A stretch of DNA of 64,000 bases, from the NCBI GenBank assembly GCA_021324415.1, contig JAJPJF010000419.1, positions 19,233-83,232 on the forward strand. The letters run 5' to 3'. The notes below the pieces were generated by a model. That model did no database searches and was not told the origin of the DNA. It saw nothing but the letters and a program-made list of their open reading frames with translations. Position numbers and translations under genes: made by a program. The DNA is from Nostocales cyanobacterium Centralia_MAG_434. GTDB taxonomy: Bacteria > Cyanobacteriota > Cyanobacteriia > Cyanobacteriales > Nostocaceae. Positions 1-9,449 of the stretch are shown here, in pieces. Numbering within the stretch: position 1 is the stretch's first letter; every line of letters starts with the position of its first letter.

Positions 1-2337
1 TCCAGAAGGTCCTACTAGAGCAATATACTCTCCTGGTTCAGTACGAATACTGACATCATCTAATGTGATCGGTCCGTCATCTCGGTAGCGGAAGATGACA
101 TGGTCTACACGCAGTCTACCTGATAGCCTACCAGGATCAGTTTTGCTAGAATCTAATTCTGGTAAAGCTTTGAGTATTGGTTCGGCACGTTTCCACAAAG
201 GCAAGACTTGCAAAACATCCACAACTGTGGTGCTCAAACTTGTTGTGCCACCGATAAAGCTACCAAAAGCGGCATTAAATGCTAAGAACACACCAGTAGA
301 TAAACCACTTTGACCTTGTTGTTGGGATTGCTCAAGCATGCTAACCGCTGCCAAGAAAAGGAGCGCATTTGTGATGGGTGGTAGCACCTTGTTGATAAAG
401 GTAACAATGTCTTCAATGTTTTGGGTACTCAGCATCAATCTTAGTTGCTGAGTGTACTGTTTACTCCAATAAGCAAAGGCACGTGTCTCAGCTCCAGAAA
501 CTCGGATTTTAGTCACTCCATTAATCAGTTGCACCATGAGACCAAAAATCTCACCTTCTAACTCCAGCAACGGACGAACTTTCCGCACCGTTATCACACC
601 ATAAATAATAGTGATAGCAACATTCACAATAGCCACAACACAAGCCAACAGAGCGAGTATTGGACTGTAGTAAAACAGCAATCCTAGATTGAGCAACGAG
701 AAAAAGCTGGAGAAAATACTTTTAAGAACAGTGCTACTGAGTTTATGGTGGATCTGAGAAATGGCGCTGACTCGGGATTTTAAGTCACCTATTGAGTACT
801 GACGAAAAAAGGATGCCTTCAAGTTCAAAAGCCGATCCCATACTGCTGCTTGTGTAGAGGATTCAGCAAAGGTTTCTAGTCTAATGATGGCAAATGCTTC
901 TGTAAGTTCAAACATGCTTTGCCCAAGAGTTGCCGCGAATAAACCCAAGGCGATTTGTACTAGTAACTCCCGGTTAGCATCAGGAATGGCATTGTCGATG
1001 AGAACAGCAGTGGCTTGCGGTGTGATCATTCCCAAGAGAGTGGTAATCACTCCAGCTACCATAATGAAGATGAGTTCCTTAACGTGTCCTTGCAGCGCAA
1101 ACTGCAACAAATCAAATATTTTGAATTTTTTTTCGGGAAAAGGTCGATAAAATGTATAGCCAGTCGGAACTAACTTGGCAGCAGTACGAGCATCTACGGG
1201 AGTTCTAGTCTGCGCTAAAGGATCAAAAATCTCGTAGCGATTGTCAGATACAGGTAATAGTGCGACAGGATGGTCGTCGTCACGAGTGTAAGTAAATATT
1301 GGACCTGAGTCTTTTTTCCACCACTTGTCAGTCAACGCAATCCGACGCATCCTAACTCGCGAAGCACGCGCGATCGCCTCTAATGGGTCTATCACTCGTC
1401 TCAGGTCTTCCGATTTAGCTGGGGGACGAATTGTAATTCCCAATACACGCCCAACAGCACCGACAGCAATCAGTAGGGCTTGATCTGGGTCACCTGTTGG
1501 TGTCACCATTTGGGAATAAGCTGTTTTCCGTGGTGGTTCCAGCACAGATGACAGTTCTCCCAACGCCTCTTCCATCATCTGATAATTGAGACGTTCTCTT
1601 TCCTCAAATCTACGTACTTCTACTGACAACTCTGATTCTTCTAGCAGACCAATAGCATATAAGAAATAAGTAGTAAGATGACACAAACCGTCCAATACCA
1701 CATCCCCATTGCGGAGATCGGTAATATTAGCAGTAGCAAACTCAACTGCATTATCTGCTTGCAACCACATATCTACATTCAGTGGTAACATTCTGGATGC
1801 TGGAGAGATCTCTAATTCTTCAATCCCCATCCATTTAGCGAATCCTTCCTGAATTTGCACCCAAGATATAGTGTTATTTTGCGGCTGAAAGATCTCACCA
1901 TGACTTAAAGAAAAATAGTTGAGACCCTCAGTATTAACTGGTATTGCAGGTGGGGTGATTTCAGAGAGTCCAAAGCCGAGTTGATTTATCCATCCCTCTA
2001 CCCAGGCGATCGCATCATCATTGCCATTAGCAATCAATCTACTAAAATCTTCTGCGGAAATCTTGATGAGTTCTGTCTCCTCCATTGAAACCGCCAATAT
2101 CTGGCGTTGCTCTTGGTCTCGTGGAGAACTGGAAAACACTGCTCCCCCATCACCTATAGTAAATAGATAACGGCGGCTTCCCTCAGGAATACCATTCCTA
2201 ACCTGGATAGAAAACAGCCCTAAAGAGCCAGATTTAATCACCCAAATAGTCTGGGTATCATTCAAAAGTATCGGCTCATTACCCTTTAGAAAATACCGCT
2301 CTCCCTGCGGAATGACAAGCCTGAGTTCCTCTAGCAT
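1..2337 (-). CDS. NHLM bacteriocin system ABC transporter, ATP-binding/permease protein (3' end outside window)
   Basis: This is an open frame of 779 codons from an ATG at 2337 that runs off the window start. The N-terminal ~150 residues look like a cupin/cyclic-nucleotide-binding-like sensor, with a 'WVIKSGSLGLF' strand pattern. An uncharacterised middle follows, then an ABC membrane domain from about residue 405. The visible part stops inside the Walker A loop (ALVGPSG). This order matches the second, peptidase-less ABC subunit of NHLM bacteriocin exporters. It lies 101 bp downstream of the C39 ABC transporter on the same strand, so the two probably form a heteromeric exporter in the inner membrane. 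The ATPase domain cannot be judged because it is cut off. Family assignment is from recognised domain order. Confidence 0.85.
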   Translation of the reverse strand, partial: MLEELRLVIPQGERYFLKGNEPILLNDTQTIWVIKSGSLGLFSIQVRNGIPEGSRRYLFTIGDGGAVFSSSPRDQEQRQILAVSMEETELIKISAEDFSRLIANGNDDAIAWVEGWINQLGFGLSEITPPAIPVNTEGLNYFSLSHGEIFQPQNNTISWVQIQEGFAKWMGIEELEISPASRMLPLNVDMWLQADNAVEFATANITDLRNGDVVLDGLCHLTTYFLYAIGLLEESELSVEVRRFEERERLNYQMMEEALGELSSVLEPPRKTAYSQMVTPTGDPDQALLIAVGAVGRVLGITIRPPAKSEDLRRVIDPLEAIARASRVRMRRIALTDKWWKKDSGPIFTYTRDDDHPVALLPVSDNRYEIFDPLAQTRTPVDARTAAKLVPTGYTFYRPFPEKKFKIFDLLQFALQGHVKELIFIMVAGVITTLLGMITPQATAVLIDNAIPDANRELLVQIALGLFAATLGQSMFELTEAFAIIRLETFAESSTQAAVWDRLLNLKASFFRQYSIGDLKSRVSAISQIHHKLSSTVLKSIFSSFFSLLNLGLLFYYSPILALLACVVAIVNVAITIIYGVITVRKVRPLLELEGEIFGLMVQLINGVTKIRVSGAETRAFAYWSKQYTQQLRLMLSTQNIEDIVTFINKVLPPITNALLFLAAVSMLEQSQQQGQSGLSTGVFLAFNAAFGSFIGGTTSLSTTVVDVLQVLPLWKRAEPILKALPELDSSKTDPGRLSGRLRVDHVIFRYRDDGPITLDDVSIRTEPGEYIALVGPSG

Positions 2338-2378
2338 CACTTCCTTCGCTCCCAATAAAACTTAATTAATCCCTGATA

Positions 2379-2440
2379 ATTAATAACTAATAACTAATAA
2401 CTAATAACTAATAACTGATAACTGATAACTGATAACTGTT
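2379..2440. repeat. heptanucleotide tandem repeat (TAATAAC/TGATAAC)
   Basis: About nine tandem 7-nt units fill the gap between the two ABC transporter genes. The units are TAATAAC first and then TGATAAC. They resemble the short tandemly repeated sequences known from filamentous cyanobacteria. The unit change half way suggests expansion from two variants. Confidence 0.85.
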
Positions 2441-4658
2441 AAAGAGCCCCTCCCTCACTCCGGATTAATTGCAAGTATGGACCGTCAACTTGCTTCAATT
2501 CATCATGACTGCCTCGTTGAACAACCTTACCCCGATGCATGACAATAATTTCATCACAATCTCGAATAGTGCTAAGTCGGTGGGCTACGATAATGCAAGT
2601 ACAGCCCCGTTTGCGGAGATTTCGGTCAATAATTTTTTCCGTCTCAGTATCAAGGGCACTAGTGGCTTCGTCCATCACCAAAATAGCAGGATTGTTGACC
2701 AACGCTCGGGCAATTTCCAGTCGTTGTCTTTGTCCTCCACTTAAATTGCTGGCACCTTCTAAAAGCTGGGCACCATAGCCTCCAGGCATTGAGATCACAA
2801 CATCATGGATTGCCGCATCTTTACATGCACGGACCAAGTGACTTTCGGGTATTGTTGTATCCCATAGTGTCAAATTATCTCTAACGCTACCAGCAAACAA
2901 AAAGATGTCTTGTTCTACAAGAGCAATAGAGTTTACTAGCACTTGGCGAGGAACTAGCGTTCTGGGTTGACCATCAAAAAGAATCTCTCCCTGCCAAGGT
3001 GCATACAATCCACTAATTAATTTGGCGATCGTAGACTTACCAGAACCACTCCCACCTACTAAAGCAACTCGCTGTCCAGGTTTGAGAGAGAAATTGAAAT
3101 TTTCAATCAAAGGAGGAGCAACTCGGCTGTAACCAAAGGTTATATTGCGTAACTCTACATACCCTTGCAATTTAGGCGCTATGGCATAAGACATTGGAGA
3201 TTTACCATCGTCTTTTGCCTCTTGCTCTTTGCTATTCTCTGCCTGTTGTAATTGCGAATCGACAGGGTTGCTCAAAACATCATCTAAGCGGTTAACACTA
3301 CCCTCAACTTCTTGAAGGTTACTTCCAAGGCTGATGAGATTATTGACAGGTTCTAGAAACTGCTGCATTAAAGCCTGAAATGCTATTAGCATTCCAATGG
3401 TCAGATGTCCATCAATCACTCGAAGACCACCCAGCGTCAAAAGTAACATGGATGCAATTCTGGAGAGAAACGAAGGTAAAACCCCCAGAGTTTGGTTTGT
3501 TACATCCATTTCCTGTTGAGTATTAACCGATTTGGCATAGTAACCGGCCCATTTCGAAAAGAAATCTGACTCTAAGCCTGAAGCTTTGAGTGTTTCCATA
3601 CTCTGAAGACCAGAAATAGAGACACCAGCAACTTTTCCCTGATCCTGTTGCAATTTTATATTGGCGTCTACACGTTGCCTTGCTACCCACTGCAATGCCA
3701 CGAGATTCACAATAACAAAAGCTATACCAATGGAAGTCAGTACAACATCATATTGCAACATGACCACTGCATAAAAAATCACTGTCACTGCTGCAATAGC
3801 AGTCGTTGCTAATCTGCCTGAAAGTAGGTTGGCTAAGCCATCGTTAAGAGTAACTCGGCTACTGATTTCTCCAGCAAACCGTTGATCGTAAAAACTCACT
3901 GGTAAGCGCAGAATGTGCCATAGAAACTGACTAGACATTCCCACAGACAGTTTGATTCTCATTCGGCGTAGAAACTGCAGCTGTAGTAGGGTTAAAATTC
4001 CCATCACGCCTGCTGTGATCAACATCCCTGCAATCAACGGGTGCAGCCATTCGACTCTGTGCTGAATCAAAATACTATCGACAAACACCTGGGAAAATGT
4101 TGGCATTGCCAATCCAGGGATCACAAGCAGCAAGCCTGCGATTATACAATAGATAAGCGCGCCGAGTGAATAACGGAGCCTTTCCCACAAAGCTAGAAGA
4201 AGGTTTGATTTCTGTCCCCCTTTTTTAAAATCTGGACCAGGCTGTAAAACCAAAACTACGCCAGTGAAGGAATTGCTAAACTCTTCAACAGAGACATGAC
4301 GTGGTCCGCTGGCTGGATCATTGAGATAAACTCGATCCTTACCGAATCCTTCTACCACCAGAAAATGATTGAAGTTCCAAAACACAATGTAGGGGCATTG
4401 CATCTCTTTTAATCCTTCCAATTCTGTCTTAAAGCCTTTGGCATTTAGCCCATAGCCTTTGGCAGCATTGAGGATATTGGTGGCTTTACTTCCATCCCGC
4501 GAAATTCCACAATCTTGACGAAGCTTTGCCAGTGGTACAATTCGACCGTAGTAACCAAGAATAATTCCTAAAGAAGCAGCGCCACATTCTACCGCCTCCA
4601 TTTGTAGTAATGTGGGAGTACGACGTCGAGCAGTTTTCCGTCTAGTTAGTCCTAACAT
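2439..4658 (-). CDS. NHLM-type bacteriocin export ABC transporter with C39 peptidase domain
   Basis: This 739-residue protein has three domains. Residues 1-150 are a C39 cysteine peptidase, with C25 in VECGAASL, H98 in NFNHFLVV and D114 in YLNDPASG. Residues ~165-450 are an ABC membrane domain. The C-terminal ATPase has Walker A GGSGSGKST, the signature LSGGQRQRLEIARAL and Walker B ILVMDEATSALD. Such proteins cut double-glycine leaders on the cytoplasmic side and export the core peptide. All catalytic residues are present, so the exporter looks functional. It lies between the HlyD adaptor and the second ABC gene and downstream of three GG-leader precursors, which are the obvious substrates. 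Confidence 0.95.
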   Translation of the reverse strand: MLGLTRRKTARRRTPTLLQMEAVECGAASLGIILGYYGRIVPLAKLRQDCGISRDGSKATNILNAAKGYGLNAKGFKTELEGLKEMQCPYIVFWNFNHFLVVEGFGKDRVYLNDPASGPRHVSVEEFSNSFTGVVLVLQPGPDFKKGGQKSNLLLALWERLRYSLGALIYCIIAGLLLVIPGLAMPTFSQVFVDSILIQHRVEWLHPLIAGMLITAGVMGILTLLQLQFLRRMRIKLSVGMSSQFLWHILRLPVSFYDQRFAGEISSRVTLNDGLANLLSGRLATTAIAAVTVIFYAVVMLQYDVVLTSIGIAFVIVNLVALQWVARQRVDANIKLQQDQGKVAGVSISGLQSMETLKASGLESDFFSKWAGYYAKSVNTQQEMDVTNQTLGVLPSFLSRIASMLLLTLGGLRVIDGHLTIGMLIAFQALMQQFLEPVNNLISLGSNLQEVEGSVNRLDDVLSNPVDSQLQQAENSKEQEAKDDGKSPMSYAIAPKLQGYVELRNITFGYSRVAPPLIENFNFSLKPGQRVALVGGSGSGKSTIAKLISGLYAPWQGEILFDGQPRTLVPRQVLVNSIALVEQDIFLFAGSVRDNLTLWDTTIPESHLVRACKDAAIHDVVISMPGGYGAQLLEGASNLSGGQRQRLEIARALVNNPAILVMDEATSALDTETEKIIDRNLRKRGCTCIIVAHRLSTIRDCDEIIVMHRGKVVQRGSHDELKQVDGPYLQLIRSEGGAL

Positions 4659-4726
4659 TGTGAGTTGTTAACTGGGGGAAATGAGCATAAACAATTCTTA
4701 AGGTGGGGCATAGGAGCAGAGGAGAT

Positions 4727-4806
4727 AAGGAGGACAGGGAGACAAGGGGGACAAGGGGGACAAGGAGGACAAGGAGGACAAGGGGGACAAGGGAGACAAG
4801 GGGGAC
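4727..4806. repeat. 9-nt tandem repeat (GACAAGGRG)n
   Basis: About eight units of a 9-nt repeat (GACAAGGGG/GACAAGGAG) lie between the exporter and the HlyD gene. They are followed by a TCCTAACTCC-type 8-mer run. The same 9-mer occurs near 38030-38075, 39549-39580 (reverse) and 50094-50150 (reverse). It is therefore a dispersed family in this genome. Confidence 0.85.
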
Positions 4807-4864
4807 AAAGCTGCTTTCTGTGCTTAGATGAGAGTCCTAACTCCCAACTCCTAACTCCTAACTC

Positions 4865-6304
4865 TCAATCAGCCCCAGTCCAAGATTTCAGGATAGGCAA
4901 CACAAAGGTAATTGGGGCCTCTTCCTTAACAGTGATGCGTACAGAGGTAGTGGTTCCGGGAGACATTTTCGTATCTGGACCTTTGGAAGAAGACCACTTG
5001 TAGCCACTGAAGGTTGCGGGATCTGGTTTAAGTTCTGCCAAAACTTGGATTTGCGGTTCTGTAGATACTAGACTTCCCACAATGTCTGAATTGCCAACTA
5101 CTTTTGCCGCACTCTCTTTAGTAACAGGAAAAGGTGAAACACTGGTGACATTAGCCAAAATACCACCAAAGCGTTCCCGCTCTACAGTAGAGGGGGTAAT
5201 TTGTACTTTCATGCCCTTTTGAATCTTTTTGCCTTGACTAACTGGCAAAAATGCGACTTCAACCAATTTGGCAGATGGGGATTGTGCATCTATGGTCCCG
5301 ATACGGGTTCCTTGTCCTAAAATTTGTCCGGGAGTGGCAGTAATTTCTAAAATGCGTCCAGTGTAGTCACTCTTGATCACAGAGGTTTGCTTTAGTTGAT
5401 ATTCTAGTTGGGCAATACTCCGCTTCAAATCTGCAATTTGATTTTGCCGGGTCACTGAAGCTTGGAAATTTTGCTCTGATAGAGTTTTTTCCTTGCTGTC
5501 TAATTGTTTGAGCTGGGTTTTTATATCGTCAATTTGGCTGAGGTTCTCTCTGTAGGACTTTTCTGCCTGAACTTGGCTGATATCTAATTGCTTGATTTGT
5601 TGCTTAATATCAGCAATTTTTTGGATACTGTCAGCGTAGGTTTGTTCTGCTTCCAACACTGTATCGTCCGAAATCGCCCCTTGCGCCTTTAGTGCTCTGC
5701 GACGCTCCAGCCTATCTTTTAGCGTAGGAGCTAAAGCCATAGCTTCTTGTAAGCGTTGCTCTAAATTTTGTCTTTGCTGAGCAAGAGCGCCAATGTCTTT
5801 ATTTCTGATAATTGGGGTGAGAGACTGAGTCTGTAGCAAGCGTTGCTCTAGGGCTACACGCTGTTGGGCGATCGCATTTAGATCCAATTGACTGCGTTGA
5901 CCTTGAAGCGACGTTGCATTCTGATTCTGCGACTCTAGTTCCGATAGTTTACTACGCTGCTGCTGTAGTTGCTTTTGAAGCTCGCTTTGGTCAATCGTGC
6001 CCAACACCTGTCCTTTCTTAACAAAATCTCCAACATGTACATTTAATGCCTGTAACTTTCCTGCAGTTGGGAATTCAAAGCCAACAACTTTGCTAGGATA
6101 GACTAGAACACCCCTACCTTCAACTGTAATGGGGATACGACCAACAATACTCCAAGTCACTCCAGCTGCAACCAGTGTACCCAAAGCAGCTAGAGGCAGC
6201 CATTTCATGGGGCTGACGACTTGCATAATTTGATCTAGGCGTTCAGGAGAGGAAGAACGCTCTAAAGCTTGTTTGCGAAATAGGTTTTTGGGCTGATTAA
6301 CCAT
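4865..6304 (-). CDS. HlyD-family adaptor (NHLM bacteriocin system secretion protein)
   Basis: This 479-residue periplasmic adaptor has a basic cytoplasmic tail, one membrane segment near residues 35-55 (WLPLAALGTLVAAGVTW), a first biotinyl-lipoyl half, and a long coiled coil of Gln/Leu-rich helices (~residues 110-305). A second lipoyl half and a beta-barrel follow (GRILEITATPGQIL onwards). The family links an inner-membrane ABC exporter to an outer-membrane channel. No TolC-like gene is in the window. Start is the ATG at 6304. It sits 86 bp downstream of the cNMP-binding-like gene and upstream of the exporter, in the same direction. Confidence 0.93.
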   Translation of the reverse strand: MVNQPKNLFRKQALERSSSPERLDQIMQVVSPMKWLPLAALGTLVAAGVTWSIVGRIPITVEGRGVLVYPSKVVGFEFPTAGKLQALNVHVGDFVKKGQVLGTIDQSELQKQLQQQRSKLSELESQNQNATSLQGQRSQLDLNAIAQQRVALEQRLLQTQSLTPIIRNKDIGALAQQRQNLEQRLQEAMALAPTLKDRLERRRALKAQGAISDDTVLEAEQTYADSIQKIADIKQQIKQLDISQVQAEKSYRENLSQIDDIKTQLKQLDSKEKTLSEQNFQASVTRQNQIADLKRSIAQLEYQLKQTSVIKSDYTGRILEITATPGQILGQGTRIGTIDAQSPSAKLVEVAFLPVSQGKKIQKGMKVQITPSTVERERFGGILANVTSVSPFPVTKESAAKVVGNSDIVGSLVSTEPQIQVLAELKPDPATFSGYKWSSSKGPDTKMSPGTTTSVRITVKEEAPITFVLPILKSWTGAD

Positions 6305-6390
6305 AGCAATACCATCTTAAAACTTCAAAAATTTGAATAAACTATCTAGTTACGAGTTAGTATGAATTTTTAATAGCTAACCACAGTTTG

Positions 6391-7491
6391 TTAACTGCGG
6401 CGAACTCTTTTGAGCATCCAATCAAATCTGGCTCCAGCTAGTGCTACTTGAGCCAAAAAATCAGCACTTAGTTCATTTTCATACTGAAGGCTGTCATCTA
6501 GCGACTTATCTTTGCTATAACTGAGTCTGCCGTAACCAAGCTGACTCACTATTGCTTTTTGTTTGTCTGCTAATAGAACTGAAAGCACCCGGTAAAAACG
6601 CGCAGCAAAACCCAAATCTTGTAGTAGTTTTGCAGCTAGTCTTGCTCGAGGAATCGACAACACTAGAGAGTCTTCTACGGCTTTAACACTTGCAGAAGGT
6701 GGTGGAGCCTCAACAAAGGGAGTTTCTCCAACCATGTCTCCACGAGATAATCTAGCTAACTCACGTTCTGTCGTAGCTTCACTGCCTTCCAAGTTAGAAA
6801 ATGCTCGAGTCAAGGGATTGAGCTCATCCTCACAGATAGAAAGCGACAATTTTCCTTCTAGTAAGATATGTAATGCCTCTACAGGTCTTCCCCCAGCAAT
6901 TAAGACAGTATTTGCAGCAATTTTATTGACACTCCCTGCAACAATTAACCAATCAATGTCACTGTCTCGTAATTCTGCAAAGACAAATAGAATTTCTCTA
7001 AGCTGAGGCTGGCTAAGAACTAACGTACTCTGACCAAGTTGCCTAATAATCTTGTCTAATCTATCTGCCAATAAAATTGCAGTAGCTCGATAAAGATGAG
7101 CAGCAAAGCTAATATCCTGTTGCATTTTGGTCGCTAACTCACGTCTTGGAATTGACAAGACCTGCGACTTTTGGATTGCTTTAACAGTAATAGAAGGCAT
7201 GTATGCCTCTACAAAGGGAATTTCTCCTACAATCTCACCACTTGATAACTTAGCAATCTCACGCCCTGACATTTCACCACCTTCTAGAGCAGCAAAAGCA
7301 CGACCTAATGGATTGTTATCAGCCTGAGAGATAGAAACTGTAAGTGCTCCATCCAACAAAATATATAGTGAATCTACCGCCTGATTTGGACGGATGAGAA
7401 CTGTTCCTGGAGCAAGTTCTTCCCTACTACCAGTAGCAAGCATCCAGTCAATATCGCTGTTATTCAGTTCCCTTAGTAGAACTTCTGTCAT
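6391..7491 (-). CDS. tandem cyclic-nucleotide-binding-like domain protein of the bacteriocin cluster
   Basis: This 366-residue protein is an internal duplication. Residues ~8-165 and ~175-325 align with each other: 'NNSDIDWMLATGS' against 'RDSDIDWLIVAGS', 'DSLYILLDGALTVSIS' against 'EALHILLEGKLSLSIC', and 'VGEIPFVEA' against 'VGETPFVEA'. Each half has the beta-roll pattern of cyclic-nucleotide-binding domains. The canonical phosphate-binding RxA motif is not evident, so ligand binding is uncertain. There is no DNA-binding domain. Similar proteins travel with NHLM exporters, and the N-terminus of the ABC protein at 1-2337 is related in style. Role is unknown; a sensing or scaffold part in secretion is plausible. 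A degraded relative lies at 8205-8345. Confidence 0.8.
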   Translation of the reverse strand: MTEVLLRELNNSDIDWMLATGSREELAPGTVLIRPNQAVDSLYILLDGALTVSISQADNNPLGRAFAALEGGEMSGREIAKLSSGEIVGEIPFVEAYMPSITVKAIQKSQVLSIPRRELATKMQQDISFAAHLYRATAILLADRLDKIIRQLGQSTLVLSQPQLREILFVFAELRDSDIDWLIVAGSVNKIAANTVLIAGGRPVEALHILLEGKLSLSICEDELNPLTRAFSNLEGSEATTERELARLSRGDMVGETPFVEAPPPSASVKAVEDSLVLSIPRARLAAKLLQDLGFAARFYRVLSVLLADKQKAIVSQLGYGRLSYSKDKSLDDSLQYENELSADFLAQVALAGARFDWMLKRVRRS

Positions 7492-7716
7492 AATTTAACT
7501 CTATTGATGTTTTCAAGAGCAGGAGAGTGTTTCGCATTGCGGCAATTACCCCAAAATTGAGGAATTGAGAGTTTAGCTGTTTTTCACTACCCTCATTTAT
7601 TAAACAATGGTGACTAAGTTGTTAACTCATGCAGGTAGTCAAAAAATAGACTTTGACGTATTGTAAACTTAATAAAGTAGATAAAGCTGATAAGTATTAT
7701 TTTGCTTTATAAGAAC

Positions 7717-7986
7717 TTAGAGACCTCGAAATAAACGTTTAAGAAACTTAATATTACTAACATTCAAACCAACAGCTTGAAAAGTATAGCTAACTATGTT
7801 TCTAGACGCGAAAACAGAATTCACTGAACTACCATGCTGATCAGTAGTAGTTGTCTGAGATGAAAACACATCTGTTTCCTTAAAAAAAGAAAATGACAAA
7901 GAGATATCTCTACCACCAGCTATAGCATCTAATTCCTCTTCAGATAATTCAATAGGTTTACTAGGTTGCTCCATTTCATCTGACAT
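7717..7986 (-). CDS. double-glycine leader bacteriocin precursor 1 (CTB-like)
   Basis: This 89-residue peptide has a leader ending ELSEEELDAIAGG at residue 25. That is the pattern cut by C39 peptidases after GG. The core is 64 residues, rich in Ser, Thr and Phe, with no cysteine, and carries a basic C-terminal tail (IKFLKRLFRGL). Without Cys it cannot form lanthionine rings or disulfides. The start has a strong ribosome-binding site (GAGGAGG). A conserved promoter block lies upstream at 8060-8194. It is the precursor closest to the export genes and the most divergent of the three. I believe it belongs to the cyanobacterial CTB-type bacteriocin-like families, but the activity of the mature peptide is not known. 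Confidence 0.85.
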   Translation of the reverse strand: MSDEMEQPSKPIELSEEELDAIAGGRDISLSFSFFKETDVFSSQTTTTDQHGSSVNSVFASRNIVSYTFQAVGLNVSNIKFLKRLFRGL

Positions 7987-8059
7987 AATTTCCTCCTCAA
8001 TGATTGCCTAATTTGTTTAGGAATTTATTTGCGTGACAGTTGTTTTATTTCATTTGGAA

Positions 8060-8194
8060 CTGTGTTTATAGTATAGATTTAATAGAACATAAACATCTGA
8101 AAAACGTCTTGAAGGTTAATTCAGCGAAATAGATAAACTGACTTTAACTTTCGTTGAGTCTCTAAGCAAATATTACTATAACTTAAGTCATAGG
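8060..8194 (-). promoter_or_regulatory. conserved promoter block, copy 1 (8-19-8 inverted repeat)
   Basis: The block reads toward the precursor at 7986. It has a -10-like TATACT (8070-8075), the conserved AGACGTTTTTCAGATGT box (~8093-8109) near the -35 region, and an inverted repeat CAGCGAAA-N19-TTTCGTTG at 8122-8156. Copies 2 and 3 have the same elements with no length change over 97 bp. Confidence 0.75.
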
Positions 8195-8204
8195 TGGTAG
8201 ATGA

Positions 8205-8345
8205 AAGTTCCATTGTCGCATGGATAGAGTTTCAACAGGTCTTCCTCGAAGGATGAGAACTGTGTTGGTAGAAATTTTGTTGATATGCTAGAGGCGAATC
8301 AACCAATCAGCGTCAATCCTCAGGCAATTCTGCTAATGTCTTACC
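8205..8345 (-). pseudogene. remnant of a cyclic-nucleotide-binding-like gene
   Basis: Read on the minus strand, this stretch encodes DADWLIRL-stop-HINKISTNTVLILRGRPVE. That lines up with DIDWLIVAGSVNKIAANTVLIAGGRPVE in the second half of the protein at 6391-7491. The preceding 'LAEL' matches 'FAEL' there but in a shifted frame. A stop and a frame break show it is dead. It lies between precursors 1 and 2, which implies that an ancestral cluster had another cNMP-like gene or that the region was duplicated. Confidence 0.75.
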
Positions 8346-8909
8346 ATGCAGTAATCCAGCGCACTCATACCCTAACAGTTCAAGTTCACTAGATAAAAAA
8401 TTTGCCTTGGGTAGCAAAGCTACCTACGGCAAGCATTCAGTTAACATTGATATAACTTAATTTATCTGAGTAAACTCAGGAACATAATCGATATTTTTGA
8501 TATTGTCAATAATTATAAAGCTAGGTTCGAATATACATTTATTAACTCATAGAGCAGTGAAATGCTAGTTGCTTAACTGCCAACGGTTCAAGGTTCTGTT
8601 TAAATGCTACTTCATTCATTTATGGAAACTTGTTGACTGAGAAAGATGCAGCAGATATACAGTAGAAAACGGATATGTTTAAAGATATGTAAAGTAAGTA
8701 GAATAGACAATAAAAACACAACTTCGTAACGAACTCTAACCTTCTTGCATTTTATCCGTAGTTGTGCTTTAGCGCCAAAGCACAACTAAGAACCAATAAG
8801 CAAAAATTAGTTGACAATATCTACAGATATTGATGTGTTAGCCGTGCTAACATAGCTCAAATTTATAAGCGTCTTTATAGATTTGTTTAATGTTATGGCC
8901 TCAAATTTA
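8346..8909. other. intergenic, no gene seen
   Basis: No credible coding frame was found. It contains the hairpin at 8757-8788 and AT-rich sequence. It may be further decayed cluster DNA, since the pseudogene abuts it. Confidence 0.5.
8757..8788 (-). terminator. hairpin downstream of precursor 2
   Basis: A perfect 12-bp stem (TAGTTGTGCTTT/AAAGCACAACTA) lies about 120 nt past the end of the gene at 8910. It has no long T tract, so it may be an intergenic stability hairpin and not a strong terminator. Confidence 0.4.
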
Positions 8910-9131
8910 TTAAGAAATCACTACCTTTTTAAAACCAAAGGATGTAATTTCTTGTTGCTCAGCATGTGTTACAGAAACAAATCCACTACTACCTGTTGTA
9001 ACAAACGAATCAAAGACATTTTGCTTTGAATGAAAAAAAGCAAATTCCAAATCTGTAATTGCTCCACCATTCACTAGGTCTAATTCTTCATTAGACAATT
9101 CGATAGCGGTGTTGGTATTTTCAACTGACAT
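8910..9131 (-). CDS. double-glycine leader bacteriocin precursor 2 (CTB-like)
   Basis: This 73-residue peptide has a 23-residue leader ending ELSNEELDLVNGG and a 50-residue core without cysteine. The leader is nearly identical to that of precursor 3 (MSVE-TN-AIELS-EELDLVNGGAI-D). The cores differ strongly except at the start and in the hydrophobic C-terminal -KxxxIS, so the cores have diverged faster than the leaders, as in other bacteriocin families. Ribosome-binding site AAGGAG precedes the ATG at 9131. Its own copy of the promoter block lies at 9250-9382. It is probably exported by the C39 transporter downstream. Confidence 0.87.
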   Translation of the reverse strand: MSVENTNTAIELSNEELDLVNGGAITDLEFAFFHSKQNVFDSFVTTGSSGFVSVTHAEQQEITSFGFKKVVIS

Positions 9132-9249
9132 AATTGGCTCCTTGGAAATGATTAAGAATTGTTTTTGTGTTAGTATGAATTGAACAGAAGTTTGAAACCA
9201 GACTTTTTTATTGCTTTGTTTGCGCGGACCTGTTCTCTTCTGTTCTTAA

Positions 9250-9382
9250 CTGTTTTTATCGTATAATTTTCACAAAACACTGACATCTGAAAAACGTCTC
9301 GATTGTACTCTCAACGAAATAGATAACTTCTATGGCACTTTCGTTGGTCTCCTAAGTACATATTCCTAAACTAAAGTCATAG
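9250..9382 (-). promoter_or_regulatory. conserved promoter block, copy 2 (8-19-8 inverted repeat)
   Basis: It has the same architecture as copies 1 and 3. A TATACGATAAA -10 region and the AGACGTTTTTCAGATGT box lie near the -35 region. The inverted repeat CAACGAAA-N19-TTTCGTTG at 9312-9346 is perfect here. The repeat centre is about 75 bp upstream of the presumed start site, a class I activator position. Confidence 0.75.
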
Positions 9383-9449
9383 TTAAGCGTAAGGCACTCG
9401 GCTCTTAAAGCTCAACGCCTCCTAAGCGATAGCCGGATTGGTTGAGAAG

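Noticed and set aside
2379..2440. possible CRISPR array
   Set aside because: Units are contiguous 7-mers with no spacers; it is a microsatellite-like repeat.
4665..5003. 112-codon frame with a Gly-Gln-rich repeat
   Set aside because: It is the 9-nt tandem repeat read in one frame and then the antisense of the HlyD gene end; no independent coding evidence.
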